DNA from: an uncultured Clostridia bacterium
GTDB taxonomy: Bacteria > Bacillota > Clostridia > Oscillospirales > Ruminococcaceae
Assembly: GCA_945910815.1 (NCBI GenBank)
Contig: CAMDZD010000008.1
Span: 1 to 64,000 of the forward strand
Direction of reading: 5' to 3'
Length of the DNA: 64,000 bases
A program made the position numbers and the translations under genes. Position 1 is the first letter of the stretch, and every line of letters begins with the position of its first letter. The notes under the pieces are model-generated. The model was not told the origin of the DNA. It was given only the letters and a program-made list of their open reading frames with translations, and did not search any database. Positions 23,691-33,446 of the stretch are shown piece by piece.

Positions 23691-24938
23691 ATGAATAATG
23701 CTTTTAAAAGTGCTGATATTCTGATTCCGAATAAAAATACAGATATGTATAAATGGTCTGTAATAGCTTGTGACCAGTACACAAGCGAGCCGGAATACTG
23801 GAAAGAAACAGAAAATATTGTCGGGGATTCTCCGTCAGCATTAAATCTTATACTTCCCGAAATATATCTTGAATCTGATAACGTTGATGAACGCATTGAA
23901 AATATTCATTCAGCTATGGACGAATATCTTGAAAAAAATATATTTGATGAATACAAAAATGCACTTGTTTACGTTGAAAGAATACAGAATAACGGCATAC
24001 TCCGTCAGGGAATTGTCGGAAAAATTGACCTTGAAGAATATAATTACGAAAAGGGAAGTACTTCACAGGTAAGAGCTACCGAGGCAACTGTTATCGAGAG
24101 AATACCTCCGAGAGTAAAAATCCGCAAAAATGCATCTCTTGAACTTCCGCATATTATGATACTTATTGATGACGAAAACAAAAATATCATTGAACCTCTT
24201 GCGGATATGTCCAAAAGTATGCAGAAGCTCTATGACTTTGAACTTATGCAGAACGGCGGTAAAATAAGAGGATACCTCATTCCGGAAGATGTTCAGAATA
24301 ATATTTTCGGTATGCTTGATACTTTGGGAGAATATAATCACGGTCTTAAAGATGTTCCGGAACTCCTTTATGCTATGGGTGACGGAAATCATTCACTTGC
24401 TACTGCAAAGGAATATTACGAATCACTTAAACGTGAGAATCCTGAAAAGGATTTTTCAAATCACCCTGCAAGATATGCCCTTGCCGAAATCGTAAATCTC
24501 CACAGTCCTGCATTGCAGTTTGAGGCAATTCACAGAATTGTTACTGATATTGATACTGAAAAGCTTTTGACTGATATGAATGATTTTCTTGAAATTACTG
24601 ATAATCCCTCCGGACAGTCATTCAGTTACATTACAGCAGATACCGAAAAAACAGTATATATCGGAAAGCCGTGTTCAAATCTTACAGTAGGCAGTTTGCA
24701 GACATTCCTTGACAAGTGGCTTAAGGAAAACGGCGGAAAAATCGATTATATTCACGGAACTGATACACTTAAATCGCTTGTTGCAAACAAGGGCGGAATC
24801 GGTTTTATACTTCCTGATATGAATAAAAATCAGCTTTTCCCTACTGTTATAAAGGACGGTGCATTGCCGAGAAAAACCTTTTCAATGGGACACGCCGAAG
24901 ATAAGAGATTTTATATTGAATGCAGAAAAATCAAGTAA
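23691..24938 (+). CDS. DUF1015 family protein
   Basis: A 415-residue conserved protein with the DUF1015 features KWSVIACDQYTSEPEYW near the start and YAMGDGNHSLATAKEYYE in the middle. The biochemical role is unknown; the family often lies near serine-biosynthesis genes in Clostridia, but none are here. Last gene before a strong terminator. Confidence 0.88.
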   Translation: MNNAFKSADILIPNKNTDMYKWSVIACDQYTSEPEYWKETENIVGDSPSALNLILPEIYLESDNVDERIENIHSAMDEYLEKNIFDEYKNALVYVERIQNNGILRQGIVGKIDLEEYNYEKGSTSQVRATEATVIERIPPRVKIRKNASLELPHIMILIDDENKNIIEPLADMSKSMQKLYDFELMQNGGKIRGYLIPEDVQNNIFGMLDTLGEYNHGLKDVPELLYAMGDGNHSLATAKEYYESLKRENPEKDFSNHPARYALAEIVNLHSPALQFEAIHRIVTDIDTEKLLTDMNDFLEITDNPSGQSFSYITADTEKTVYIGKPCSNLTVGSLQTFLDKWLKENGGKIDYIHGTDTLKSLVANKGGIGFILPDMNKNQLFPTVIKDGALPRKTFSMGHAEDKRFYIECRKIK

Positions 24939-24945
24939 ATTAAAA

Positions 24946-24968
24946 ACGGGACGCAATTTGCGTCCCGT
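24946..24968. terminator. Shared terminator, DUF1015 / topoisomerase subunit A
   Basis: Ten-bp stem starting ACGGGACGCA with a three-base loop, AAAAA before and AATTTTTT after, so it works on both strands. Confidence 0.9.
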
Positions 24969-24980
24969 AATTTTTTAGTA

Positions 24981-27224
24981 TTAATCAAATGAAAGCTGAT
25001 TACTATCAGGAAGTTTTTTCGCAAGAAGTCCTACTGCCGGAATGTTGTTTACTCTGTATTTTTCAAGCGTTGGATTTTCTGTATTATTTATTATTTCAGC
25101 GGAATTTACAATATGCTTTGTCTTTGGAGTTATAACCTGTATGCCTATGCTGTCACGTGTGGATTTCGGAGTTATAAGAGATGTATTGCATAAAACAGCA
25201 CGGTTTCCGTCAGTTCTTAAGAGAATATCAGTATCTTCCGGAATGAACAGAATTTTTACAAGGAGTGATTTATTTGAATATGCGTTTGCAAGTTTCTTTC
25301 TGTTTGTTTTGGTTTCATAGGATTTCAGCGGAACTTTGGTAATTTTTCCGTTTTCGTAGACAAAAAGAACATATCCCGAATAATCGGAAGTTATAATAGC
25401 TGTAACAAGATTTTCATCGTCATCAAATCCGAGCTTTGCGGGAATATAATCACCCATAACGCTTGCTTTAGTGCAGTCAAAGGTTGATAATTTTGTTTTG
25501 TATGCCTGATACTTGTCAGTAATGAAAATAATTTCCGATTTGTTGGAAGTATCAAAAGTCTGTGAGATATAGTCGCCCTCCTTGAGTTTCTGTTCACTGC
25601 TCATTCGGAGCGACTGCGGAGTAATTTTCTTGAAATAACCGCTTTTGGTGATGAATATATTAACAGGATAATCGGGAATATCTTCTTCTGTATCTTCTGA
25701 TTCGTAATCTGTCTGATAGCAGAGCATAGTTTTACGGGGCTGCTTGTAATTCTTAATAACTTCTTTAAGTTCCTTAATTATAATTGCCCTGACCTTTGAT
25801 TTATCTCTGAGGATTTCCTCCATTTCGGCTATATCAGTCCGGAGCTGTTCGATTTCCTCAATACGTTTGAGAATATACTGTCTGTTTATGTTGCGGAGCT
25901 TTATTTCTGCAACGTATTCAGCCTGAATTTCGTCAATGCCGAATCCCGTCATAAGATTGGGTATAACATCTTCTTCAAATTCGGTTTCACGTATGATTTT
26001 TACAGCCTTGTCGATGTCGAGAAGTATTTTTGAAAGACCTTCGAGTAAGTGTAGCTTTTCCTTTTTCTTATTCAAATCGAAATAAGTACGTCTTTCGATA
26101 CATTCAGTACGGAAAGCAGTCCATTCCGTCAGGATTTCACGGATTCCCATAACTCTCGGAGTACCTGCTATCAGTATATTGAAATTGCAGGAATAGTTAT
26201 CCTGAAGCGGTGTAAGTCTGAAAAGTTTCTGCATAAGCTTGTCGGGGTCAGTACCTCTTTTAAGGTCTATTGCAATTTTCAAGCCGTCAATATCGGTTTC
26301 GTCACGTATATATGAAATTTCACGTATTTTGCTCTGTTTGATGAGGTCGGCAATTTTTTCGATTATTGCTTCAACAGTAGTTGTATACGGGATTTCAGTA
26401 ACTTCAATGCAGTTTGCAGACTTGTCATAGCTGTATTTTGAACGTACTTTTATGCTACCTCTGCCGGTATCGTAAATTTTGCGGAGTTCGTTTTCATCAT
26501 AAAGAATGAATCCACCGCCCGGAAAATCTGGAGCTTTGAGGGTACTTAAAATATCATGTCCGGGATTTTTCATCAGTGAAATACATGTTTCGCATACTTC
26601 CTGTAAATTGAAAGGGCATACATTGCTTGCCATAGATACAGCAATTCCGACATTTGAATTGACAAGAATTGTCGGGAAAGTTGCCGGAAGAAGTGTAGGC
26701 TCAAGCATAGTATTATCGTAATTCGGGACGAAATCAACAGTTTCCTTGTCGATATCCTTGAAAAGCTCCTTGCATATCGGAGCAAGCTTAGCCTCTGTAT
26801 ATCTCGGAGCTGCACAACGCATATCACGGGAATACGCCTTTCCGAAAGAACCCTTTGAATCTATATAGGGGTGCAGAAGTGATTCGTTACCCCTTGTAAG
26901 TCTTACCATTGTATCATAAATTGACTGGTCGCCATGGGGATTTAATTTCATAGTAGCACCGACAATATTTGCGGATTTGGAACGTTCTCTGTCGGGATTT
27001 AAAAGACCGTTTTTATACATAGTATAAAGAAGTTTTCTGTGAGAGGGCTTGAATCCGTCAATTTCGGGCAATGCTCTTGAAATTATAACGCTCATAGCGT
27101 AAGGCATGTAATTTTTTTTAAGAGTATCGCTTATAGGTTCATCAATAACGACTCCCGCCCCCTCAATGTATGCACTGCATTTTTTGGGGGCAATTTTTTT
27201 TTCCGTGGATTTTTTCCTTTGCAT
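24981..27224 (-). CDS. Type IIA DNA topoisomerase subunit A (ParC/GyrA-like)
   Basis: A 747-residue DNA cleavage and rejoining subunit. It has the winged-helix/tower region with SANIVGATMKLNPHGDQSIY and the catalytic tyrosine in DMRCAAPRYTEAKL. A coiled coil (about 395-470) and a C-terminal beta-propeller follow. No gyrA-box is evident, which favours topoisomerase IV or a second topoisomerase over true gyrase. At the residue equal to E. coli GyrA Ser83 it has Gln (GDQSIYD), while the Asp87 equivalent is kept. Co-transcribed with the subunit B gene 21 bases upstream. Confidence 0.9.
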   Translation of the reverse strand: MQRKKSTEKKIAPKKCSAYIEGAGVVIDEPISDTLKKNYMPYAMSVIISRALPEIDGFKPSHRKLLYTMYKNGLLNPDRERSKSANIVGATMKLNPHGDQSIYDTMVRLTRGNESLLHPYIDSKGSFGKAYSRDMRCAAPRYTEAKLAPICKELFKDIDKETVDFVPNYDNTMLEPTLLPATFPTILVNSNVGIAVSMASNVCPFNLQEVCETCISLMKNPGHDILSTLKAPDFPGGGFILYDENELRKIYDTGRGSIKVRSKYSYDKSANCIEVTEIPYTTTVEAIIEKIADLIKQSKIREISYIRDETDIDGLKIAIDLKRGTDPDKLMQKLFRLTPLQDNYSCNFNILIAGTPRVMGIREILTEWTAFRTECIERRTYFDLNKKKEKLHLLEGLSKILLDIDKAVKIIRETEFEEDVIPNLMTGFGIDEIQAEYVAEIKLRNINRQYILKRIEEIEQLRTDIAEMEEILRDKSKVRAIIIKELKEVIKNYKQPRKTMLCYQTDYESEDTEEDIPDYPVNIFITKSGYFKKITPQSLRMSSEQKLKEGDYISQTFDTSNKSEIIFITDKYQAYKTKLSTFDCTKASVMGDYIPAKLGFDDDENLVTAIITSDYSGYVLFVYENGKITKVPLKSYETKTNRKKLANAYSNKSLLVKILFIPEDTDILLRTDGNRAVLCNTSLITPKSTRDSIGIQVITPKTKHIVNSAEIINNTENPTLEKYRVNNIPAVGLLAKKLPDSNQLSFD

Positions 27225-27245
27225 TTTTGTTCTCCTTTAGTCTGA

Positions 27246-29222
27246 TTAGCTTATATCGGCAAGCTCGAGGTATTCCGCACCGTGTTCGGATATATAGTTT
27301 TTACGTCCCTGCAAGTCATCACCGAGAAGAATTTCAAACATTTCAGCTGATTCACTAATATCATCAGCAGTAACCTTTATAAGCCTTCTTGTATCGGGGT
27401 TCATAGTAGTGACTGACATCATATCAGGTTCATTTTCGCCGAGACCTTTTGAACGTTGCAGAGTATATTTTTTATCACCTATTTTTTTCAGAATACTTTG
27501 CTTTTCCTTTTCGGTGTATGCAAAGTAGGTCATATTTTTGGTGGTAATTTCAAAAAGCGGTGATTCTGCAATATAGACGAATCCCTTTTCAATAAGAGAG
27601 GGAGTAAGCCTGTAAAGCATAGTGAGAATAAGTGTTCTGATTTGAAATCCGTCAACATCGGCATCAGTACAGATAACGATTTTATTCCAGCGGAGATTTT
27701 CAATATTGAATGTTGCGAAATCCTTGTTAGCCTTTGTTTCAGCCTCTATGCCACAGCCGAGGACTTTTATAATATCGGTTATAATATCATTCTTGAATAT
27801 TTTGGAGTATTCAGCTTTCAGACAGTTGAGAATTTTTCCTCTTACCGGAATAACTGCCTGAAATTCGGCATTTCTTGCCATTTTGACAGAACCGAGTGCG
27901 GAATCTCCTTCAACTATATAGAGTTCACGGCGTGAAGTATCTTTAGTACGGCAATCAACAAACTTCTGAACCATATTAGAAATATCAATAGTTCCGGAGA
28001 GTTTTTTCTTCATATTCTGACGGGTCTTTTCGGCATTTTCACGACTTCTCTTGTTGAGGAGTACCTGAGATGCAATTTTTTCGGCTTCGTCGGGATTTTC
28101 TATGAAGTATATTTCAAGCTGATGCTTAAGAAAATCAGTCATAGCCTCATAGATGAATTTATTTGTAATAGCTTTTTTAGTCTGATTTTCGTATGAAGTC
28201 TGTGTTGAAAACGATGATGATACAAGAATCAGACATTCCTCAACATCATTGAAAGTAATTTTCGCCTCGTTTTTCAGATATGCATTATTCTGTTTCAGAT
28301 AGGCATCAATCTGTGAGACAAAAGCCTGTTTTACAGCTTTTTCGGGAGAACCGCCATGTTCCAGAAAGCTTGAATTGTGATAATATTCAAGAAATTTTAT
28401 TTTATTTGAGAATGTAAGAGATACATTAAGCTTAACTTTATATTCGGGCTTGTCCTCACGGTCACGGCCTTTTTTTTCACAGCTCCAGTTCTGAACCGAT
28501 ACAAGAGCATTATCTCCGGCGATTTCCTTAACGTAGTCACTGATACCGTTTTCATAGATGAAATTTGTTTCGGTAAAAGTTCCGTCAGAATTTTCGGAAC
28601 GGTATACAAACAAAAGATTCGGATTTACAACAGCCTGCCTTTTGAGTATATCGAAAAAGAAAGAATCATCGGCTTTTATATCCGTGAATACATCAATATC
28701 TGGTTTCCATTTTGTTTTGGTTCCGGTCTGCTTTGAGTAAGTTTTTTCCTTTTTCAGACCGCCGATATTTTCACCTTTTTCAAAGTGAAGATTATATTTA
28801 AATCCGTCACGCAGAACTTCAACGTCCATATATTCGGAAGCAAACTGAGTTGCACAGAGTCCGAGACCGTTAAGACCAAGTGAAAAATCATAGGATTCAG
28901 CGGAATTTTCAAATTTTCCGCCTGCATAGAGTTCGCAGAAAACGAGTTCCCAGTTGTAACGGTTTTCTGATTTGTTGAAATCAACGGGACAGCCTCTGCC
29001 GAAATCCTCGACTTCAACGGAGCAGTCATTGAATCTTGTAATTATAATTTTATTGCCATATCCCGAACGGGCTTCATCTATGGAGTTTGATATAATTTCA
29101 AAAATAGAGTGCTGACAGCCGTCAAGACCGTCCGAACCGAATATAACAGCGGGACGCTTTCGCACCTTGTCTGCACCTTTAAGCATTGTAATGCTTTCGT
29201 TGCTGTAATTGTTTTTATCCAT
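27246..29222 (-). CDS. Type IIA DNA topoisomerase subunit B (ParE/GyrB-like)
   Basis: A 658-residue ATPase subunit. The GHKL fold shows ISNSIDEA (Asn/Glu catalytic), VEDFGRGCPVD and GLNGLG; the Toprim domain shows VEGDSALGSVKMARN and ICTDADVDGFQIRTL. DADVDGFQI replaces the more usual DADVDGAHI, indicating a divergent clade. The ATG at 29222 follows AAGGAT; a frame reaching 29294 would start inside the promoter. ATP-driven strand passage with the adjacent subunit A relaxes or decatenates DNA. Confidence 0.9.
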   Translation of the reverse strand: MDKNNYSNESITMLKGADKVRKRPAVIFGSDGLDGCQHSIFEIISNSIDEARSGYGNKIIITRFNDCSVEVEDFGRGCPVDFNKSENRYNWELVFCELYAGGKFENSAESYDFSLGLNGLGLCATQFASEYMDVEVLRDGFKYNLHFEKGENIGGLKKEKTYSKQTGTKTKWKPDIDVFTDIKADDSFFFDILKRQAVVNPNLLFVYRSENSDGTFTETNFIYENGISDYVKEIAGDNALVSVQNWSCEKKGRDREDKPEYKVKLNVSLTFSNKIKFLEYYHNSSFLEHGGSPEKAVKQAFVSQIDAYLKQNNAYLKNEAKITFNDVEECLILVSSSFSTQTSYENQTKKAITNKFIYEAMTDFLKHQLEIYFIENPDEAEKIASQVLLNKRSRENAEKTRQNMKKKLSGTIDISNMVQKFVDCRTKDTSRRELYIVEGDSALGSVKMARNAEFQAVIPVRGKILNCLKAEYSKIFKNDIITDIIKVLGCGIEAETKANKDFATFNIENLRWNKIVICTDADVDGFQIRTLILTMLYRLTPSLIEKGFVYIAESPLFEITTKNMTYFAYTEKEKQSILKKIGDKKYTLQRSKGLGENEPDMMSVTTMNPDTRRLIKVTADDISESAEMFEILLGDDLQGRKNYISEHGAEYLELADIS

Positions 29223-29265
29223 ATAAAAATCCTTTCTTTTTTCTAATCTGAAACAGACCAATTCT

Positions 29266-29294
29266 ATAATATCACAAAAAAATAATAAATGCAA
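29266..29294 (-). promoter_or_regulatory. Sigma-A promoter of topoisomerase operon
   Basis: TTGCAT-N17-TATTAT on the minus strand, 43 bases before the start. Confidence 0.65.
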
Positions 29295-29360
29295 GCTGAA
29301 CTAAAATTCTTTCAAGAATTTAATCAATTCAGCAATAATAAAATATTATCCTTTGCCGTA

Positions 29361-29394
29361 TTCGACATAAATTTTAATTCCTTTGCATTATAAT
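29361..29394 (+). promoter_or_regulatory. spoIIGA promoter with Spo0A box
   Basis: TTCGACA at 29361-29367 is an exact inverted Spo0A box (TGTCGAA). TATAAT lies at 29389-29394 with no good -35 at 17 bases. A Spo0A box at the -35 position of a sigma-A promoter is the known design of the B. subtilis spoIIG promoter. Confidence 0.65.
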
Positions 29395-29415
29395 AAAAAA
29401 CAGGGGGAATGTTCA

Positions 29416-30243
29416 TTGCAGACAATATATGCAGATGTTCTGATAGTTCTGAATATATATGTAAATTTTATACTTGTTCTTGCGACATCGAGAATAACAA
29501 GAAGTAAGGTATCAAATAAAAGGGGAATAATTTCCGCAGTATACGGGAGCTTGTATTCGCTTATGATACTTCTTCCTGAACTTAATATTTTTCTGAATAT
29601 GCTTATAAAGATATTTGCAGGAGCTACAATAGTATTTATAGCATTCGGATTCGGGAATTTAAAAAGGCTGTTTGTAAATACAGTATGCTTTTTCACAGTG
29701 AATTTTATATTCGGCGGAGTTATATTTGCCGTATATATATGGCTTAAGCCGTCATTTATGCATTTTAACAATACATATTTTTATGTGGATTTTTCACTTC
29801 TTTTACTGATATTTGTAACGGCATTTTTATATACTGCACTTAATATTTTCCGGTATTTTTTTGACAGGAATATGCTTTTATCCGATGATTACAAAGTAAG
29901 TGTAAAATATAAAGGAAATACAGTTATTCTCGAGGGATTTGCTGATACGGGAAATACTCTTGCTGATTTTTTCAGCGGAAAGCCTGTTATAATATGCAGT
30001 CGTGAGGAACTGTCAGAGATAGTGAATATTCCCGATAATCCGGAAGAATGTCTTAAAATAAAGGGATTCCGTCTTATTCCGTATTCAACAGTATCGGGAG
30101 CGGGAATGATTCCGGTATTTTCTCCCGATGAAATTATAATAACAAGCAAAAATACAGGCTGTTGCAAAAAAGCCGATGCAATGATAGGTATTCGGGATAT
30201 AGATAAAAAAGCTATATTTAATCCGAATCTTCTTAAACTCTGA
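29416..30243 (+). CDS. spoIIGA: Sporulation sigma-E factor processing peptidase SpoIIGA
   Basis: A 275-residue membrane aspartic protease that cleaves the pro-sequence of sigma-E in the mother cell, triggered by the forespore signal SpoIIR. Five membrane helices fill the first 150 residues ([20 protein letters not shown] onward). The soluble protease half has the active site FADTGNTL and the partner segment ending MIGI. The start is TTG at 29416, seven bases after GGGGGA; upstream in-frame codons lie within the promoter. It is followed 29 bases later by sigE, the standard spoIIG order. Confidence 0.93.
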   Translation: MQTIYADVLIVLNIYVNFILVLATSRITRSKVSNKRGIISAVYGSLYSLMILLPELNIFLNMLIKIFAGATIVFIAFGFGNLKRLFVNTVCFFTVNFIFGGVIFAVYIWLKPSFMHFNNTYFYVDFSLLLLIFVTAFLYTALNIFRYFFDRNMLLSDDYKVSVKYKGNTVILEGFADTGNTLADFFSGKPVIICSREELSEIVNIPDNPEECLKIKGFRLIPYSTVSGAGMIPVFSPDEIIITSKNTGCCKKADAMIGIRDIDKKAIFNPNLLKL

Positions 30244-30272
30244 AAAATTTTTTATGTAAAGGAGATTTTTTT

Positions 30273-30968
30273 ATGAATCTGTTTTCAAAATTTATGGAAA
30301 AAATCAAAAGGCTTGTAAGAGGTGAGGTACATTATATAAACGGTGCTGATACACTTCCGCCACCTCTGACAAAAAAGGAGGAGAGCGAAATTTTTGAAAA
30401 GCTCGAAAAAAATGACCCCTCTGCCCGTGAAATGCTGATAGTACACAATTTAAGGCTTGTTGTGTATATAGCAAAGAAATTTGAATCCACGGGAGTAGGA
30501 GTCGAAGATTTGGTGTCAATAGGCACAATCGGACTTATAAAGGCTGTGAATACATTCCGACCGCATAAAAACATAAAGCTTGCGACCTATGCAAGCCGTT
30601 GTATTGAAAATGAAATTCTTATGTATCTGAGAAAATCAGTTCAGTACAAGAATGAACTTTCAATTGATGAACCTCTTAATATAGATTATGACGGAAACGA
30701 ATTACTCCTTTCTGATATAATCGGAACTGATGAGGATATTGTCAGCAAGGGACTTGAAAGCGAGGCTGAATGTGAAATATTAAGAAATGCCGTTTCATCA
30801 CTCGGAAAGCGTGAGCGTGAAATAATGGAAATGCGTTTCGGACTTGTTGACGGACAGGAAAAAACTCAGAAGGAAGTTGCCGAAATGATAGGCATATCAC
30901 AGTCATATATTTCAAGGCTTGAGAAAAAAATTATCAGAAAGTTAAAGGTACAGCTTGAAAAATATTAA
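30273..30968 (+). CDS. sigE: Sporulation sigma factor E (pro-sigma-E)
   Basis: A 231-residue early mother-cell sigma factor. An N-terminal pro-sequence with amphipathic [15 protein letters not shown] precedes [14 protein letters not shown], where SpoIIGA should cut. Region 2 has [18 protein letters not shown] and [18 protein letters not shown]; region 4 has the helix-turn-helix [20 protein letters not shown]. Sequence agrees with B. subtilis SigE across its length. It should drive the spoIIIA operon and, later, sigK. Stop overlaps the convergent tyrA stop by four bases. Its ENEIL codons carry a near copy of the sigK crossover sequence. Confidence 0.97.
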   Translation: MNLFSKFMEKIKRLVRGEVHYINGADTLPPPLTKKEESEIFEKLEKNDPSAREMLIVHNLRLVVYIAKKFESTGVGVEDLVSIGTIGLIKAVNTFRPHKNIKLATYASRCIENEILMYLRKSVQYKNELSIDEPLNIDYDGNELLLSDIIGTDEDIVSKGLESEAECEILRNAVSSLGKREREIMEMRFGLVDGQEKTQKEVAEMIGISQSYISRLEKKIIRKLKVQLEKY

Positions 30969-31816
30969 TTTGATTCGCCTACACGCTTTTTCAGATTCTG
31001 ATATTTGAGTTCCGAACCCTCTTTTATAAGCTTTTTCATAGTTTCGGAATCGTTTTCAGAAAGAGCCTTGCGGTATTTTTCAAGATTTTCAATCAGAACA
31101 GAGAGTTCCTTTTCGAGATTTTTTCTGTTCTGCATAAAGAGAGAAGTCCACATGTCTTCGTTCATAGTAGCGATTCTTGTCATATCCTGAAAGCTACCTC
31201 CGCTGAATCCGCTTTCCTTGTCAAGAGACGGACTTTTTACATACGCACTTGATACTATATGTGCAAGCTGTGAGGTATATGCAATCATTTCATCATGTTC
31301 CTGCGGAGTTGTCACTACAATTTTTCTGAATCCTATATTTTCGGCAAGTTCTGAAAGCAAGGCTGTTTTTGATTTGTCGCTGTTGCTGAATGGAGTTATT
31401 ACCATATTCGCACGGATATACAAATCAGCAGTGCTGTTGCTGTATCCTCCGACTTCCTTTCCTGCCATAGGGTGAATGGGTATATATTCTATTTCATAAT
31501 TTTCTGCAAGCCTGTGAATACGTTCAGACATTTCGCCCTTGATACCGCATACATCTGTAATAAGGGTATTTTTTTCTAATTGCGGAATTGTTTCGCCGAA
31601 ATATTTTTCCGTAATTTCGGGATACATGCATACTATGATAATATCGAAATCCGAATATTTACCATTAAAAATATGGTCAATGCTTTTTTCCGAAAGGGCA
31701 AGCTTTTCAATATCCTTATTAATATCATAACCGGTTACAGTGTGATTTGTATATTTTTTAAGTGCTTTACAGAATGAGCCTCCTATAAGTCCCATTCCCG
31801 AAACAAGAATATTCAT
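30965..31816 (-). CDS. tyrA: Prephenate dehydrogenase
   Basis: A 283-residue NAD(P)-dependent enzyme of tyrosine biosynthesis, converting prephenate to 4-hydroxyphenylpyruvate. The N-terminal Rossmann motif is [18 protein letters not shown] with D35 region GYDINKD; the catalytic and substrate-binding part includes [16 protein letters not shown] and [14 protein letters not shown]. No ACT or chorismate mutase domain, so it is the stand-alone form. Own promoter. trpB lies upstream on the same strand, separated by a hairpin. Confidence 0.95.
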   Translation of the reverse strand: MNILVSGMGLIGGSFCKALKKYTNHTVTGYDINKDIEKLALSEKSIDHIFNGKYSDFDIIIVCMYPEITEKYFGETIPQLEKNTLITDVCGIKGEMSERIHRLAENYEIEYIPIHPMAGKEVGGYSNSTADLYIRANMVITPFSNSDKSKTALLSELAENIGFRKIVVTTPQEHDEMIAYTSQLAHIVSSAYVKSPSLDKESGFSGGSFQDMTRIATMNEDMWTSLFMQNRKNLEKELSVLIENLEKYRKALSENDSETMKKLIKEGSELKYQNLKKRVGESN

Positions 31817-31852
31817 AATTTCAAATTCCTCCTGTAAAATCTGATTTTTTAT

Positions 31853-31881
31853 ATTATATCACTTTAAAGCCAAAAAGTCAA
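31853..31881 (-). promoter_or_regulatory. Sigma-A promoter of tyrA
   Basis: TTGACT-N17-TATAAT on the minus strand, 36 bases before the start codon. Confidence 0.85.
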
Positions 31882-31892
31882 GGCTGAAATTT

Positions 31893-31919
31893 AACGGGCG
31901 ACCTTTCAGGTCGCCCGTT
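31893..31919. terminator. Hairpin between trpB and tyrA
   Basis: Twelve-bp stem starting AACGGGCGACCT with a three-base loop. The better T-run (TTTTTT) follows on the plus strand; on the minus strand only TTAAATTT follows. It probably ends trpB transcription and also blocks antisense read-through. Confidence 0.75.
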
Positions 31920-31927
31920 TTTTATTA

Positions 31928-33292
31928 TTATGAAATCTTAGGAAGTTTTGAAAGACTCTTTTCAAGTTCGGCATCAGTCGGGATATAATCGGACATAGTA
32001 CCGTCATTGAATTTCTGATAAGCATACATATCAAAATAGCCTGTACCGGTAAGACCGAATACAATAGTTTTTTCCTCGCCTGTTTCCTTGCATTTAAGAG
32101 CTTCATTTATTGCTGCACGGATAGCGTGACTGCTTTCGGGAGCGGGGAGAATACCCTCAACTCTTGCGAACTGCTGTGCGGCTGCAAATACTTCAGTCTG
32201 TTCAACTGATGTAGCTTCCATAAGACCGTCATCATAGAGCTGTGAAAGAATACTGCTCATACCGTGATAGCGGAGACCTCCGGCGTGATTTGCAGACGGA
32301 ATAAATCCGCTTCCGAGAGTATACATTTTAGCAAGAGGGCATACCTTTCCGGTATCGCAGAAATCATATGCATATTTTCCTCTTGTAAGGCTCGGACATG
32401 ATGCAGGTTCAACGGCAATAATTCTGTAATCGGCTTCACCTCTTAACTTTTCGCCCATAAACGGAGCTATAAGACCGCCGAGATTTGAACCGCCTCCGGC
32501 ACAGCCTATAATTATATCAGGTTTAACACCATACTTGTCGAGAGCAGTTTTGGTTTCGAGACCGATGACTGACTGATGAAGTACAACCTGAGAGAGTACA
32601 GAACCTAAAACATATCTGTAACCGTCAGAAGATACAGCCTTTTCGACAGCCTCGGAGATAGCACAGCCAAGACTTCCGGTAGTTCCTGGAAATTCCTCGA
32701 GGATTTTTCTTCCGACATTTGTTTCTGTTGAAGGTGAGGGAGTTACAGATGCACCATAGGTACGCATAACTTCACGTCTGAAAGGTTTCTGTTCATATGA
32801 ACATTTTACCATAAATACTTTGCAGTCAAGACCAAAGAAAGAACATGCCATAGAAAGAGCAGTTCCCCACTGACCAGCACCTGTTTCAGTGGTAACGCCT
32901 TTAAGTCCCTGAGCTTTTGCATAGTAAGCCTGAGCTATTGCGGAATTGAGCTTGTGACTTCCTGAAGTATTGTTACCCTCAAATTTATAGTAAATCTTTG
33001 CGGGAGTGTCAAGAGCCTTTTCGAGAAAATAAGCTCTTACAAGCGGTGAGGGACGGTACATTTTGTAGAAATTATAGATTTCATCGGGAATATCAAAATA
33101 CGGAGTAGTATTGTCGAGTTCCTGTTTAACGAGTTCCTTGCAGAAAACACCTTCAAGTTCTTCGGCAGTCATAGGCTTTAGAGTAGCCGGATTAAGCAGA
33201 GGTGCGGGCTTGTTTTTCATATCGGCACGGACGTTATACCATTGTTTCGGAATCTCATCTTCATTGAGATAAATTTTGTAAGGAATTTCCAT
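31928..33292 (-). CDS. trpB: Tryptophan synthase beta chain, TrpB2 type
   Basis: A 454-residue pyridoxal-phosphate enzyme joining indole and serine. The PLP lysine is in NNTSGSHKLNSA, the phosphate-binding loop is GCAGGGSNLGG, and TETGAGQWGTA is the catalytic Glu motif. The long N-terminus (IPYKIYLNEDEIPKQWYNV) and large length mark the TrpB2 subfamily, which works without TrpA and may salvage free indole. No other trp genes are adjacent. Own promoter, terminator after it. Confidence 0.93.
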   Translation of the reverse strand: MEIPYKIYLNEDEIPKQWYNVRADMKNKPAPLLNPATLKPMTAEELEGVFCKELVKQELDNTTPYFDIPDEIYNFYKMYRPSPLVRAYFLEKALDTPAKIYYKFEGNNTSGSHKLNSAIAQAYYAKAQGLKGVTTETGAGQWGTALSMACSFFGLDCKVFMVKCSYEQKPFRREVMRTYGASVTPSPSTETNVGRKILEEFPGTTGSLGCAISEAVEKAVSSDGYRYVLGSVLSQVVLHQSVIGLETKTALDKYGVKPDIIIGCAGGGSNLGGLIAPFMGEKLRGEADYRIIAVEPASCPSLTRGKYAYDFCDTGKVCPLAKMYTLGSGFIPSANHAGGLRYHGMSSILSQLYDDGLMEATSVEQTEVFAAAQQFARVEGILPAPESSHAIRAAINEALKCKETGEEKTIVFGLTGTGYFDMYAYQKFNDGTMSDYIPTDAELEKSLSKLPKIS

Positions 33293-33333
33293 AATAACAA
33301 AAATCCTTCCTTTCGCATAAAAATTATAATTAG

Positions 33334-33362
33334 ATTATACAATATTATCCGTAAAAAGTCAA
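33334..33362 (-). promoter_or_regulatory. Sigma-A promoter of trpB
   Basis: TTGACT-N17-TATAAT on the minus strand, 41 bases before the start. The short leader leaves no room for a T-box. Confidence 0.85.
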
Positions 33363-33411
33363 CAGAAAATGCAAATTAAACACAGAAATCAAATTTTTAA
33401 TTATAAAAAAC

Positions 33412-33430
33412 GGGGGAACATTGTTCCCCC
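33412..33430 (-). terminator. Terminator of LRR-dockerin gene
   Basis: Stem GGGGGAA / TTCCCCC with a five-base loop, followed on the minus strand by CGTTTTTTATAA. Confidence 0.85.
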
Positions 33431-33446
33431 TGACTGTTGATTTATA

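Noticed and set aside
31893..31919. Hairpin as a regulatory leader of tyrA
   Set aside because: It lies upstream of the tyrA promoter, so it is not in the tyrA transcript; a terminator role is simpler.
33293..33446. T-box or trp leader before trpB
   Set aside because: The promoter lies 41 bases before the start codon, leaving no room for a T-box.
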